Notes: a model not told the origin generated them from the sequence alone. DNA of 64,000 bases from Diadema setosum (GCA_033980235.1 CM067070.1:10424046-10488045); one strand, 5' to 3'. Positions 1 to 12,122 are shown, numbered from the stretch's first letter. Made by a program: numbers and translations.

Positions 1-572
1 TGAATTTACATTTGTTCTTTTTTTGTAGTGAGTGGTTGTAAGGCAAGTGTTATATTCATGCAGCTGAAATATGACATTATTTTTTGTCGTCTCTTTACAT
101 GACATGAATAAAAAAATCAGGGGGCATGACACCATCAACTTGCTGATTTGAATATTCATAACAACTGGTCAAAAAGCGTTTTCAGGAAAATTTTGAAATT
201 TCAAAATGTCCTAACTTACTTATTTCTCATCTGATTTCGATCATTTTTTAACTGTTCTGCAGAGATTTGTTTTCTCTTTCTTATAAAATTGATAAATTTT
301 TCAAATGGATTTTTCTTTAACAGTTGTTACATTGTGGACGGGGACATCAAAGCTGCAAGGCATGCTCATCGAGGTCATGTTCTCCAAATTAAAACTCTAA
401 CAGACAGGAAAAAATCACGACCAGGAAACACATATCTTATGAATACTCTCACATTATAAAACACACACACACACTCAAATTGTTTGCATCCCTTCAATGT
501 GGGATTAAAAAGAAATTACTCATCCCATCCATTTAATACAACAGACTTCAGTCTAAATACATAAAAGTAAGT

Positions 573-610
<38 letters not shown>

Positions 611-1452
611 ATTTAAACAAACAAACGCACACAGTATACAAACACGAATATATATTCATTCATACACTCATTCATTCATATTTGCAAATATTTTTCATGT
701 ATACAACTTAACGTCAAAATAGACATGTCAGGCTGATACATCGAAAATTCACTCATATTGTGCATAATGCTACACTCTTAGCCTATATTTGCACTTTGAT
801 GAATTGACTTTATTTCTACATTTTTTTTTCATACATGAATGTAACACAGAGTCAGATGCACAAAGGATGTTTCATGAAATTTTGGACACGCGAATTGAAA
901 AGTGATGAAAATTTCGTTGTCTCACAATTTTTTCACCTCGAAATTACAATCGGACACGATAACATCTGCATATTACAAAATACAATGATGCCACCACCTT
1001 GCAAGATACCCACTGACCCATATTCACCATGAATTTACTTTCACAAATTAAGGAGAAGTACATTTTTACTTTTGCATCAAATCCTTACACTGTTGACATA
1101 ACCAAGTAAGTATCTCCTTGCTAATTTACATTTGGTTGTCACCAAAACTGTTTTCCCCCTAAATCTGAATCGCCGTGATTATCATCACTTGTCTTACTTG
1201 ATTTTTTTTAACTTTTACCATAGCTTACAGTTTTCTTTGTTTAATTCATCAAAAGAAAGAAGAATGCGATGTTAGGTCATCTCACGTGAACAAAATCCAC
1301 GAGTCATACAGCCCACGAGTTAGACATTAAAAAAAGGGGTCATGGAGTAATATATACACCCCATGAGCTCGACATAAAAAAATAAAACAAGGTCATCAGT
1401 CATACGTAGCCCACAAGTCATTATACAGTCCATGTGTTCAACACTAAGCAAA
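1..1452. repeat. Left part of segmental duplication (gene 1 copy), noncoding
   Basis: No credible gene is seen here. The stretch aligns by eye, with small indels, to about 42,500-43,916 in the same orientation. Shared landmarks are the AACAGTTGTTACATTGTGGAC block (about 320 here, 42,835 there), a CA-rich tract, the block around 835-1,030 and the block around 1,260-1,450. Its first 260 bases also belong to a dispersed repeat seen at 39,735-40,345 and 42,225-42,835. The duplication continues beyond the element at 1,453 up to about 14,243. Confidence 0.75.
576..606. repeat. (CA)n microsatellite
   Basis: Uninterrupted CA dinucleotides for about 30 bases. The paralogous position near 43,100 has only a degenerate, interrupted version. 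Confidence 0.9.
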
Positions 1453-2325
1453 CTAGAAATGTCGCTACAGCGACTGGTTATACCCCCGCCAAACAACATT
1501 TCATAAGCTTTGGTCAAAACAACATTTGATAAGCTTTGGTCAAAAAACTGAGGAAGTAGTTAAATCCGCAAGATCTTTCCTTGATCTTCTGCCATTAATA
1601 TGCCGTTACCATGGCAACGTACTTTCGGGTACTGTCGAAAAATGCGTCTTGCACATCTACAACCAAAGGCACACATCTGTACCAAGTTTCATGGAAATTG
1701 GGCAAAAACTGAGGAAGTAGTTTGCAACACAAAATTTTCCATCATTTTGGCTCATAATATGTGAGCTGTTACCATGGCGACATACTTTTTGTCACTGTCA
1801 AGAAATGTGTCATGCTGACCTATATCCTAAGACAAACATTCAATATGAATTCCATGAGAATTGGAAGAACACTGATGAAGCAGTTTTGCCATGAAGCATT
1901 TTGCCCTATATTTTACCAATAACATGTCGTTACCATGGCAACGCACTTTTTGCCACTGCGGAAATATGTGTCTTGCACATGAACATATTCAGATGAACAT
2001 CTGTACCTAATTTCATAAAAATTGATCAAAAACTGTGGGAGGAGTTCGCGACGCAAGATTTGTACCCATTTTTGCCCATAATATGCCGTTACCATGGCAA
2101 CGTACTTTTGGGTACTGTCAAAAAATATGTCTTGCACATCTACAACCCAAGGCACACATCTGTGCCAGGTTTTATGGGAATCGGTTGAAAACTGAGGAAG
2201 TAGTTCGCGACGCAAGATTTGCAACGGACCGACCGCCCGACCGACCGCCCGACCGCCCGACCGCCCGACCGACCGTCCGCTGATTCCTATATACCCCCTT
2301 CAAACTTCGTTTGGCGGGGGTATAA
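1453..2325 (-). mobile_element. HINE / Helitron-like rolling-circle element (non-autonomous)
   Basis: Read on the minus strand the element starts TTATACCCCCGCC and ends with the stem-loop GTCGCTGTAGCGAC, then ATTT and CTAG, followed by a host T. Inverted copies of the TATACCCCCGCCAAAC block lie just inside both ends, and a GACCGACCGCCC microsatellite tract (about 2,226-2,278) sits near the 5' end. About four tandem units of roughly 160 bp fill the body (TTACCATGG at 1,606, 1,769, 1,930 and 2,089). The paralogous locus at about 43,906-43,920 reads AAGCAAATAAAGCCC without the element, so insertion was between A and T with no target duplication. Subterminal inverted repeats, microsatellite, 3' hairpin and CTAG are features of Helitron/Helentron-associated INE (DINE-1-like) elements. 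The 5' end is TT rather than canonical TC. No Rep/helicase is encoded. Confidence 0.75.
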
Positions 2326-2837
2326 TAAAGCCCATTAATTCGACACTTTAAGTAAAAACAGCCATCGATTTCGACATTACAACACGGAGCGTCGGTCTCA
2401 TATGGGCCTTGTTTGTGTGGTGTCGAACTTATGGATTGTATATGACTCATGGGCTGCATGATACGTGGGTGGCGAACTCGTGACGTGCAACTTATGTCGT
2501 ACTATAAACGCTTTGGCACCAGTTAAAGACCCGGGAATTGATAATGTGGGGAGAGAAAATTCATTCGTTGCCCACCAGATACACATTCGGGGGGGGGGGG
2601 GAGGGTATCACCGAGCTGCTAGAATAACGTCATGCGCATCGAAGTATGTGCTCATCGGTAACTGGTTGGCTCTAGTCGAGATCCTTATATAGGCTGCATG
2701 TGTATACATAGATATCAGTGATATACGACTGTACACAATTCCTGGTAGGGATCCCGAATTTATTCGAATCTGGCGAGCCTTCTCTTCTCACGGCATCGAT
2801 CACGCTACCAGGTCCATAATTCACAAGACAGAGGTTG
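2326..2837. other. Noncoding segment of the duplication
   Basis: Unique-looking DNA that aligns with about 43,915-44,409, including the G-run block near 2,590. It ends in CAGAGGTTG just before the foldback element. No gene is supported. Confidence 0.6.
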
Positions 2838-2857
2838 CCCTAACAAAAAAGTCCTGT

Positions 2858-3190
2858 GGTACTCCCTGTGGTACTTGTCGGTACCACACAATGTACCACA
2901 CACTTGTAATGTTACCACAGGATCTGTGTGGTACTGTATCACAGGCTCGTAGGGTACTCCCTGTGGTACTTGTCAGTACCACACAATGTACCACATAAAT
3001 AAATGTTACCACAGGAGCTGTGCGGTACTGTTTTACAGGCTCATGTGGTACTCCCTGTGGTACTGATCTGTACCACACAATGTACCACACAAATATATGT
3101 TAACACAGAAACTGTGTGGTACTGTGTCAGAGGCTCGTGTGGTACTCTCTGTGGTACTTTCAGTACCACACATATACAACACAAGCATAT
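2858..3190 (+). repeat. Outer left-arm tandem repeat, about 94 bp, four copies
   Basis: The phrase GGTACTCCCTGTGGTACT recurs near 2,858, 2,951, 3,045 and 3,139, so the outer left arm is a tandem of roughly 94-bp units mixing CCTGTGGTAC and GTACCACACA motifs. This order is not obvious in the shorter right arm. Confidence 0.7.
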
Positions 3191-3219
3191 GTCAGCACAG
3201 GCACTGATATGTGGTACAG

Positions 3220-4670
3220 GAGAGTACCGCAGGACAGTACCACAGGAAAGTATAACATGTCTAATGTCCTGTGGTATTTCGGGACAGTACCACAGGAGAG
3301 TACCACAGGACATTAACACGGAAACTGTCCTGTGGTATTTAGCGACATTACCACAGGACATTAACCCACGAATTGTCCTGAGGTATTTTGGGAAGTACCA
3401 CAGGACAGTACCACAGGAATCCCTGTTGTAAATTGAGTCTTATACCTCAGGACAGTACCACATGAATTGTCCTATGGTATTTTGGGATGTACCACAGGGC
3501 AGTACCACAGGACTGTACCACAGAACAGTACCACAGGACAATACCACAGGAATTGTCCTATGGTATTTTAGGATGTACCACAGGGCAGTACCACAAGACA
3601 GTACGACACGAATTGTCCTGTGGTATTTTGGGACGTACCACAAGACAGTAACACAGGAACTGTCCTGTGGTATTTTGGGACGTATACCACATGACATTAC
3701 CACAGGACAGTACCACATGAATTGTCCTGTGGTATTTTGGGACGTACCACAGGGCAGTACCACACGTCTTGTCCTGTGGTATTTTGGGACATACCACAGG
3801 ACAGTACCACAGGAATTGTTATGTGGTATTTTGGGACGTACCACAGGACAGTACCACAGGATAGTACCACAGGACAGTACCACATGACTTATCCTGTGGT
3901 ATTTTGGGAGTACCACAGGACAGTACCACAGGGCAGTACCACAGGACAGTACCACAGAAAAGTACCACAGGATAGTACCACAGGACAGTACCACACGACT
4001 TGTCCTGTGGTATTTTGGGACGTACCACAGGGCAGTACCACAGGAAAGTACCACAGGATAGTACCACAGGACAGTACCACACGACTTGTCCTGTGGTATT
4101 TTGGGACATACCACAGGACAGTACCACAGGGCAGTACCACAGGACAGTACCACAGGAAAGTACCACAGGATAGTACCACAGGACAGTACCAGACGACTTG
4201 TCCTGTGGTATTTTGGGACGTACCACAGGGCAGTACCACAGGAATTGTCCTGCGGTATTTTGGGATGTACCACAGGACAGTACCACACGACTTGTCCTGT
4301 GGTATTTTGGGACGTACCACAGGGCAGAACCACAGGACAGTACTACAGGAAAGTACCACAGGATAGTACCACTCAGGAAAGTACCACAGGACAGTACTAC
4401 AGCACAGTACCATAGGAAAGTACCACAGGACAGTACCACACAAATTGTCCTGTGGTATTTTGGGACGTACCACAGGACAGTACCACAGGAATTCCTGCGG
4501 TAATTTTCGACGTATACCACAGGAGAGTACCACAGGAACTGTCCTGTGGTATTTTGGGACATACCACAGGACAGTACCACAGGACATTACCACAGGAACT
4601 GTCCTGTATTATTTTGGGACAGTACCACAGGACAGTACCACAGGAACTAATCTTGTGATATTCCTGTGGT
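3220..4670 (+). repeat. Inner left-arm array of 13-bp TACCACAGGACAG units
   Basis: Runs of the 13-mer TACCACAGGACAG and variants (GGGCAG, GGAAAG, GGATAG) are punctuated by the inverted module CCTGTGGTATTTTGGGACG followed by TACCACAGG. That module can form a 9-bp stem with a loop of about 10 nt. Larger units of roughly 70-130 bp recur irregularly. Confidence 0.85.
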
Positions 4671-5649
4671 ATGTGTCCCAAAATCCCAGAGGAAGATCAT
4701 ATGGTACTGTTTCACACAGAAGTACCACACAGCAAATTTAAGCCTTAATGCGTAATCACACAGTCGTGCACCATAGCAATACCACACAACAATACCACAC
4801 ATATATACAATAGGAATTACCACAGAAAAATACCACAGGATATTCTTTTTTCTTTTCTTAGCATTTTATACCAGAACAGTATATCACATCAGGAGAATAT
4901 CAAACAACAGTACCACACAGGAGTACCACAAAGGAAAATTGTAAGGCAGAACCAACAGTAACAAAAATATAAACAAAAAAGCATATAAAATGTTCCTCAA
5001 TTAATTGATACATGAGTTATGCTGTGAATTATAGCAATTGGTTTGCCATTACTTAACCTGTCCTATACTCCTACAGTATTACCTATTGAGTGAAAGTGCT
5101 GATGTTAAGCATGAACAATTTCATAAGGACTTCTGTGGTACTCCTGTGGTACTCCTGTGGTACTCCTTTTGTACAAATTTTTACATAGCTCATGAATATT
5201 CATAAAAAGCACTCTAAAATTTTAGAAATACATAAATGACTTAAAAAGTCAAAGTATTAATGATGGGACTTACTTTGAACTTTATTAAAGATTGTCTAAT
5301 TATGTTATGTTATTCTCAATATCATAGATATTGTTATGAAAGTGTAATTTCATATCTTGATAATAAAGAATAATCTAGTTAGTAGCCATGCCTTAATGCT
5401 TTACGGATAGACGGCCATATGTACTGATACAGTCGATGACTACCTAGAAATAGGATATGACTATATAGATCTACAATAGTCGTGTATTATAGGATTAGAA
5501 TGGCACTTGGCCATTACACTCGTTTGAGCTAGTTTATATATTAGGAGTAGGACAGGTTATTAAGTAGGGCCATGTTTGTCCTGAAATCCATCACTGACCG
5601 ATCAGGAATATTCCTTGATATGTGGCTAAAATTCTCCCATATTTTTTTT

Positions 5650-6090
5650 TTCGATCTATCCTGTGTGGTACTCTCCTGTGGTACCATAGTAATGCTGTGT
5701 GGTACTGCCCTGTGGTACTGCTGTGTGGTAATGACCTGTGGTACTGTCCTGTGGTACTGTCCCAAAATACCACAGGACAGTTCCTGTGGTACTTTTCTGT
5801 GGTACTAGTCCTGTGGTACTGCCCTGTGGTACGTCCCAAAATACCACAGGAATTCCTGTGGTACTGTCCTGTGGTACTGTTCTGTGGTACCGGTCCTGTG
5901 GTACTTTCCTGTGGTACTGCCCTGTGGTATGTCCCAAAATACCACAGGAATTTCTGTGGTACTGTCCTGTGGTACGTCCAAAAATACCACAGGACAATTC
6001 CTGTGGTACTGTCCTGTGGCACTTTCCTGTGGTACTTTCCTGTGGTACTGTCCTGTGGTACCGTCCTGTGGTAATTACCACTGGAGTACC
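5650..6090 (-). repeat. Right-arm array of 13-bp units, inverted polarity
   Basis: Same 13-bp motif as the left arm but on the other strand (CCTGTGGTACTGT), with CGTCCCAAAATACCACAGG modules. The arm is only about 0.45 kb against about 1.9 kb on the left, so the foldback is markedly asymmetric. Confidence 0.85.
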
Positions 6091-6110
6091 ACAGGACTTT
6101 TTCGTAAGGG

Positions 6111-7988
6111 TGGGTACACCTTGGTTTCTGTAATTAATCGAGAGCTTAAGTAATCATCGCTTAAAGCCTAAGGCACTGCCACATCGTTTCTGGGTTCAAA
6201 AAGAAAAAGAAAAAGAAAATAGTGATACATGTACCGTCCTGCGAAGATGATAATCGTCTCGCAGATAGTGTTATTCACACATGGATGGACTGTTTTCAAA
6301 TAGGATCTTTCACGAATTGAGAGTACAATTGGCTTTTTTTTTTTTTACTCCCAGACAGAAATAAACTTCACTATAAAGCTCGAAACAATAAATCCATAGC
6401 GTAACATAAGTCATCCTTCCGATGAACATTTGTAGTGGCAGTTTCTCTAACAGAACCGGAAAGCCACGGAAAGTACGTATAGGACAGATCCACTTAACCC
6501 AGCATACGTGTTATATATACATTGCATGAACATAACATGTTTGCAACTGATTGACAAATTGCGCTACATCGATGTAGGGCCTGATGTAGGGCGATTTATC
6601 AGTCAATCTGTTGCAATGAAAGCATCCCGACGGAAGAATTTCACGAATTTCATAATATGGTTGTGTTAAAACAATGTACTGTTGGAGGTCCGATCGATGG
6701 ACCAGTGATATTGTGAAGACGGATTTCTAGACAACTGAACATAATTCAGTTCTTATCAAAAGACAATCTGACAGAAATACACTCAAGTACAAAGAGGAGA
6801 GCTGTGTTAGTGTGGGTTATATCGACTACAAGGATCATAGGTTGAAATGAAACTGTTCCTTATGAAAAATTGTTATTAGAATATGTGAATGATTTAATTC
6901 AAAGTTCAATATTTATCTTTATATTCATCATGAAAATGGCACGGAAACACTTTCAATTATGCAATACAAAACTGATAAAACATGAATTAGTTAAAACTTT
7001 GCCTGTACAACAGTCTGCCTTGATATAAAGCACAAAGGTCTGTATACATTCATTTGACAGTATAGTGTTGGGCTATGTTCAAAATACAAGAAATAATTAT
7101 GATTGAGCTCTATAAGAGCAGGCTTGTTAGGTCGGATTATAGGTGAATAGCTTTATTACTGACTAGGCAAAGATTTCGTGCGGAATCACCATGATAGGTA
7201 CATTTTGTGATATGTAAGGTGCATATATACGATTACACTAACGCGGTAATTCGCTGGCAGAAAATTCGTAACGGAAGTCACGTACATGGTAAACCACTTA
7301 TCGGTAAAGACTATTCCTTACAAACTACATGAACTGACCCAATAGTTGTTTTGGCATTAAGGGATTAACATTAGAAATCAACGATTGCATGGAGCTGTCC
7401 AAAATGTACCGTATTGAAGAAAGTAGAGAGTGGCCGCGGCGGCGAAATATAAGCGGAACACTATAAAAGCAATACAATGCCATAGTTTTTTTTAAACAGA
7501 AATGAAATAAAGAAGCAACATTTCATGAACTTGAAAGTGATATACAAGATGTAGGAAATTGAATAAAGCATTAAAAGAAATACAAATAAGAGAACATTAT
7601 TTCTCTCTCTCTATCTCTCATCAGTACAGTTATATAACAATTACCCAGTAATCTGTACCCTCCTAATAATATTAATCGTTTATACAACTGTGTGAACACA
7701 TTTTCGTCTGATTCTCTCTCTGTCTCATATTATGATAATGTCATACATCATATATCATTTCATGTATCATGTATCCCCATCATACACCATAATGTACTCA
7801 TAGTAAGCACATTCCAGGTCGTAGCGATAGGCCCTAATGAAGTCATTGGAAGTCCTTTCAACGTATGCATGCTTGTCAACTGCGTTGCACCTCCATATTA
7901 TACATCTACAACTGGAAATGACTGTGTGAATGTCTCTTTGTTTCATGTTCCCTCTTCATTACGTCAGAAGGTTTCACGAAAAACTGAA
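6111..7988. other. Noncoding 3' flank of gene 1
   Basis: Aligns along its length with about 44,410-46,318 downstream of gene 4. It holds short homopolymer runs, the hairpin at 6,541-6,616 and a CATCATA-rich stretch near 7,740-7,800. It probably includes the 3' UTR of gene 1, whose end cannot be fixed from sequence alone. No other gene is supported. Confidence 0.6.
6541..6616. repeat. 76-bp hairpin (mini inverted repeat)
   Basis: TTGCAACTGATTGACAAATT on the left pairs with GATTTATCAGTCAATCTGTTGCAA-type sequence on the right, and the centre carries further CTACATCGATGTAG symmetry. The copy at about 44,873-44,938 has lost the outermost left bases but keeps the core, so the hairpin predates the duplication. 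Confidence 0.7.
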
Positions 7989-10248
7989 TTAGGTGAGGCA
8001 GAAGAACGCGATCTTTTTCCGAGAAATCAAAGCAGCAAAAGTGGTTTCTGACGTGCAGACACCTCGGGGTTCGAATCCACTTCCACACCGCGCAATTGGG
8101 TAGAAAGTGCTGGCAAGACAAAAACCGGTCTTTGCGTCATATTTCTTCAACAACAATCGCAGTGCATCCGAATCCACCCGCTCCTTAGATAGGACCCAAC
8201 GATTTCCGGACACATCATAAGAGTTGGTTTCTACAGGGACAAGTGCGGTACCCTCCCACTTACCGCTTTCTGGCGCAAACCGGAACACGACATCTACAGT
8301 CACGATTGTTATCTTTTCGTCTGACGAAACGGACATTTCCATAATGTCCCTGGGAATAGTACAGCCTTGAATGTTTTGTCGACAGAGGGAACGGCTCGTT
8401 ACATTGTAATACAAGATTACATTTTGTTTCGGGACTATGAGAAGAATGTTTTCGTTGGAGTCCGCTGCGATGGCGCTGATGAAATCTTCCTCTTGGAGAT
8501 CGAGCACGACTTCATGATCCAATGTTGTGTCTCCTTCCCCATATACACGTACCGTGTTTTGGCCAGTCAATACAGCGAAGCGACCGTCCCCCAAGACTGC
8601 AACATCTCTTGCTGGGATTCTTTGGGAAACTTTGTTTCTGTCACCATTTGGATGGAGAAACTCCATCCTGTTGTCACGGTAACCGATGATGAGACAACCA
8701 CTTGGATGGGCTGCCATGAACTTCACTTGACCGGACGTCGCGTATTTGTCTGTCACTGTGAAGTTTGTCCCGTGGGCTGAAAAGGTCACAGAAACACATA
8801 AAGTAATCGACGCATAACGATAACTATTCTTATATGGCATAACAACGAATCGTGAGCTGTATTATTGACCTACAGAAAATTCATTCTAGGTTTTGCATGT
8901 AATTTCAATATACTTACATTCAGACGGTGAACCTTAACCTCATGGAGGTAACCTCGAGGATAAATTGTATGGGGCGCCAAATGTCGCACGATCTATTTCG
9001 CTTCGTTTCGTCGACAAATTGACTTATCCTCGAGGTTGCCTATCCTCGAAGTTGGCTATCCTCGAGGTTAAGGATCACCGTCCGAACGTAGCTATAATTT
9101 CAAGGCCTTAAAGATTGGGGTATAGAATGGGGTATAGAATGAGATTCAAATATTTGCACATGCCATCTAACACAAAACAGGTAGCAATGAACGCTGTTCC
9201 ATGCTGTGGATCAACAGAATTAACAGGTCTCCCATGGTTATATATACGTTAATTCGAAGAGAACCAAATCACTGTATACAATACCTTTCGCCTGTGTCGA
9301 TTCAGTACGAAGCCTCCCGAGTGGGAAGATGCAGTAAGCGGGGAGAGGGAGAACTTCGAATCGTAGAGCCTTGATGGTTTCGAAAAGGCGAATCTCCTCC
9401 GTCCTGGATGGTACTGGTCTCTGATCTATATTGGTCCTGAGATTCAAGAGGGTATCTTGGTCCTCTCTACACCTGGAAACGAGTTCTCGCGGTTCCACGT
9501 CCAGCAGCTCTTCTACCCTTCCGGATGCTTCGGTGACTCCAGACATTGCTTCCACTTCAGTCGAAAGGAGATCGTCCATCAAAATATTAAATGAACTTCT
9601 CTGTGTTTCAATTTCTGCTACGAGATTTCCTACTGTCGTGACGAGTTTATTTCGAATCAGGTCCAACTGGTTTTCATAGGCTGTGTTGATCTCTCTTACC
9701 AAGCTGTCCAAGCACCCGTTTCCCTCCTCCTTGCTCCTATCAAGGCTACTTGCGTAATCCTTGTGAGTGTCTGCCCATTCTGAAGCGTCCCGTAGGAGCG
9801 CAACTATTTCATTGGTCTTGTGGCTCGCAACCTCATCCAGACTTTTAAGGTGATCAGACATGTGATCAGAATGTCTGTGATCCGAGAGGGCACATTCCGC
9901 ACAGACAACAAGCTCGCACATCTCGCAGAAATGATTTCGTTCAAGATTTGGATGTTTTTCACAAACATCTTCATCATTGGTTGCTTCCTCGCTCTCCTCA
10001 AGAATTCCTAATATTTTGTTTGCAAGCAGATTTGGTCGGGAGCTATCGGCAGTATGCCTCGCGCGACATACCGGGCATCCTATTTCATAATCAAACGGGT
10101 ATAGAGGAGATTGTCTTTCAAGATCCTTAAGGCACTTTTGGCAGAAAGTATGCATACAAGGTAGGTGTCTGGCGTCTTCCAGTTGACCCAGACATATCCC
10201 ACATTCCAAGACTTCAGAGATTGATTCTCGTAGTAGTTTTGACGCCAT
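7989..10248 (-). CDS. TRIM-like gene 1: RING, B-box2, coiled coil, beta-propeller
   Basis: Likely a RING-type E3 ubiquitin ligase of the TRIM family, cytoplasmic by family analogy. Predicted exons are 10,248-9,285 and 8,776-7,989, a 583-residue product; ATG at 10,248 begins MASKLLRESI. The C3HC4 RING has C16, C19, C31, H33, C36, C39, C58 and C61. B-box2 spans about 96-130 (C96, H99, C108, C111, C116, C119) and a coiled-coil-like helical region about 135-270. Exon 2 encodes about 260 residues of repeated propeller-like strands (GYRDNRMEFL, ARDVAVLGDGRFAVLT), as in TRIM56 or NHL-type TRIMs. The intron runs from donor AAAG|GTATTG, which is weak, to acceptor TTTTCAG|CC, phase 1 as in the paralogs. 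Nearest relative is gene 4. A kappaB-like decamer lies 256 bp upstream. The substrate is unknown. There is no transcript evidence, and extra 5' exons are possible. Confidence 0.85.
8916..9091. mobile_element. Palindromic MITE in the gene 1 intron
   Basis: The ends are inverted repeats (GGTGAACCTTAACCTC on the left, GAGGTTAAGGATCACC on the right), with matching bases just outside. The interior carries GGCGCCAAATGTCGCACG and TTTCGTCGACAAATTGAC, plus three short TATCCTCGAGGTT-type units. The interior resembles the core of the MITE at 24,235-24,563, although the termini differ. Confidence 0.65.
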
Positions 10249-11086
10249 GATTCATAAACTCACCTTGCTATGTAGCCAATACTGTTTTGGATAACGCAGA
10301 TAATACCTTTCCACTGTCTCCCCCTGGTTTGGTACAATAGAAAGGAGAAAATATCAAACTCCGCACTTTGGACAAAACCCACTCGTTTCGCAGCACAATG
10401 AATTATGGCTGTATACTTCGTATGTAACCCGTGATATACTCTACATGTATGAGTGCAAGATTAAGTGACTATGTTTTCAAATTAAGAGGAGGCCCGTAGT
10501 AGTGGGAATTCCCCCAGTCGGTTCGTTCCATTTGTCCTGCAAGAGACTGTTTTACATCTCTTTTGAGTTAATTATCATTGTGCTATGTTACAATATTTCG
10601 TAGTAATAAACACCTTCACGTGATGGTCAAAATCTCTGACAAAGTAGTGGCCCAACTGAAATATTTCAAATATTTGAACAATATGAGGGCAGAGAAAGAT
10701 TTTGTAAGAGACGCAATAATAACCCTCCCATTCTAACTATTTGTTTTACGCCCACCGGCAATATAAGGTATCAACTTGGAAAATAAACTAGAACAAATAG
10801 TGCATTAAAAAGTCAGACGTCAGCGATTTTAATGACAGTGATTCATTTCGGAAAACATGCAATTCCAATAGGAAATTCGATGCTCGTATTGTTTCATGTA
10901 ACATGAATCTCGCCATGCAATTATATTAACGAGTGTGGTGTGCCACTCGATTTAAAGGCAAATGATACGTAATTATACAGCTTTGTTTATTAACGAAGTT
11001 ATGGAATACGAAGGGGGCAAGTATAATAGAGAGAATGTATGTATATACAATATATACAATAAGAGAGAATATATACAATATTATAT
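10249..11086. other. Upstream region of gene 1
   Basis: Noncoding DNA colinear with about 49,008-49,735 upstream of gene 4. It contains the GGGAATTCCC site and ends in a TA-rich tract at the LTR insertion. No TATA box or start site could be assigned, and no other gene is seen. Confidence 0.55.
10504..10513. promoter_or_regulatory. kappaB-like site GGGAATTCCC upstream of gene 1
   Basis: A perfect palindromic decamer 256 bp 5' of the gene 1 ATG. The same decamer stands 247 bp upstream of gene 4 within homologous sequence. It fits the NF-kappaB/Rel consensus; binding is not shown. Confidence 0.5.
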
Positions 11087-12122
11087 TGTAGCGAAATCGA
11101 TCAATTCCGCTGTACGGCTTGTTATAGTATACAATAAGCTGGGTAGTGATTTTTCACTATCGATTGTATTAAGGTGTAATCGATCGTTGTTGGTAGTAAC
11201 GTTGCTATAGGCAATGTCCAAAAGTCACGATTTTGGTCAGTTTTACGGTTATTACGTAAGATAAGGGCATTAGGGGGGGGGGTAAGATGACTTAAGATTC
11301 AGACAGAAGTAATAAATACCAGTAATTTGAGACCAAATTTGTAGGATTTTGATTAGAATCGTTCCCCCGAATCGGTGTTTTAGTGGTGGAAATATTGATT
11401 AACAACGCTAACAATTATTGAGTGTATTGGGTTAGGACGGATACGGTAGGCACGTCTAGTACGTGTTGAGTTGCATCGAGTTGTCGAAGTTCGAGCTGTG
11501 TATTTGCAGTTCTAGTAAAGATAAGGTGATGGCTAGGATAGTGTGTTCCTGATCGCTAGCTATAGCCTAGATCTGTGGGACGTACATAGCAGGCCGGGAT
11601 AGGACTTAAAGTTCGGGACTTGGAAGTAACGGGACGTAAATACGCGGGACGCAAATATTTTTTTTTTTTTTTTTTTTTTGTACGTGGAAACGCTAACGGG
11701 ACCGGGTCGGCGCGGTGAACTGTGTACATGTATTACGGAAACGAGTCGGATTGTTGTTTGTGCAGAAGTATTCACGAATTAAATACTACCCGTTGAAAGT
11801 TATACCAAGGACTGGAAGAGTAATCTTTCCTACCAAAGAATCCTGAGCCAGTGCAGGTGAGTGGACCTTGGTGGTGACTGGTGGTAAAGATATTGGTAGA
11901 AGTAATTTAGTAGATAATGTGCGAAGCTGGTATGTTGGACTGTTGATGGAGAACTGGTAGATATGAATTGGTAGCAAGAATTAACTGGTATCTTGGGCCG
12001 TATATTGCGGCCAAACGAACTCACGCCTAGCACGGCCATCCTGATCGAAGTTCGTCGTAGGGCCTCAATTTGATACCAATCTATCATCACACATCTACCA
12101 CCAAAACAAGTTATTCGCTACA
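11087..12122 (+). mobile_element. LTR of a second LTR retrotransposon (truncated copy)
   Basis: A 1,036-bp block begins TGTAGCGAA and ends TTCGCTACA, a perfect 9-bp inverted pair with TG...CA ends. It is followed after 4 nt by a primer-binding-site-like sequence, so this is a 5' LTR on the plus strand. There is no gag-pol and no second LTR; only about 170 bp of leader remains. A T-run lies near 11,655. In the gene 4 copy the flanks are continuous through a TA repeat (about 49,735-49,795), so the insertion is younger than the duplication. Confidence 0.75.

Larger units (their letters stand above)
2838..6110. mobile_element. 3.27-kb foldback element built of TACCACAGG repeats
   Basis: The left end reads CCCTAACAAAAAAGTCCTG and the right end is its inverted counterpart, CAGGACTTTTTCGTAAGGG. 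Between them the left arm (about 2,850-4,740) is dominated by TACCACAGG and the right arm (about 5,650-6,090) by the opposite strand, CCTGTGGTA. The middle (about 4,740-5,640) has few motif copies. The paralogous site at 44,400-44,420 reads CAGAGGTTGGGTATATACC with no element, so it inserted after the gene 1 / gene 4 duplication. A short direct repeat (TG, possibly imperfect GTTG/GTGG) may be the target duplication. No transposase is encoded; long open frames in the arms only reflect a repeat unit lacking stop codons. The architecture resembles foldback transposons, but I do not recognise the family. Confidence 0.8.

Noticed and set aside
3440..4593. Open frames of 200-300 codons on both strands in the TACCACAGG array
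   Set aside because: The repeat unit lacks stop codons in several frames; the translated text is a monotonous repeat and no frame is conserved in the paralogous segment, which lacks the element.
5541..6153. Open frames of 75-150 codons in the right foldback arm
   Set aside because: Same artefact of the 13-bp repeat on the other strand.
8367..8780. 137-codon plus-strand frame opposite gene 1 exon 2
   Set aside because: Antisense shadow of a conserved coding exon; similar shadows lie opposite the other TRIM exons (for example 29,453-29,755, 36,993-37,394, 30,831-31,247).
10257..10266. Strong splice donor AAGGTGAGT just upstream of the gene 1 ATG
   Set aside because: Gene 4 has no donor at the equivalent place, so a 5' UTR exon boundary there is not supported.
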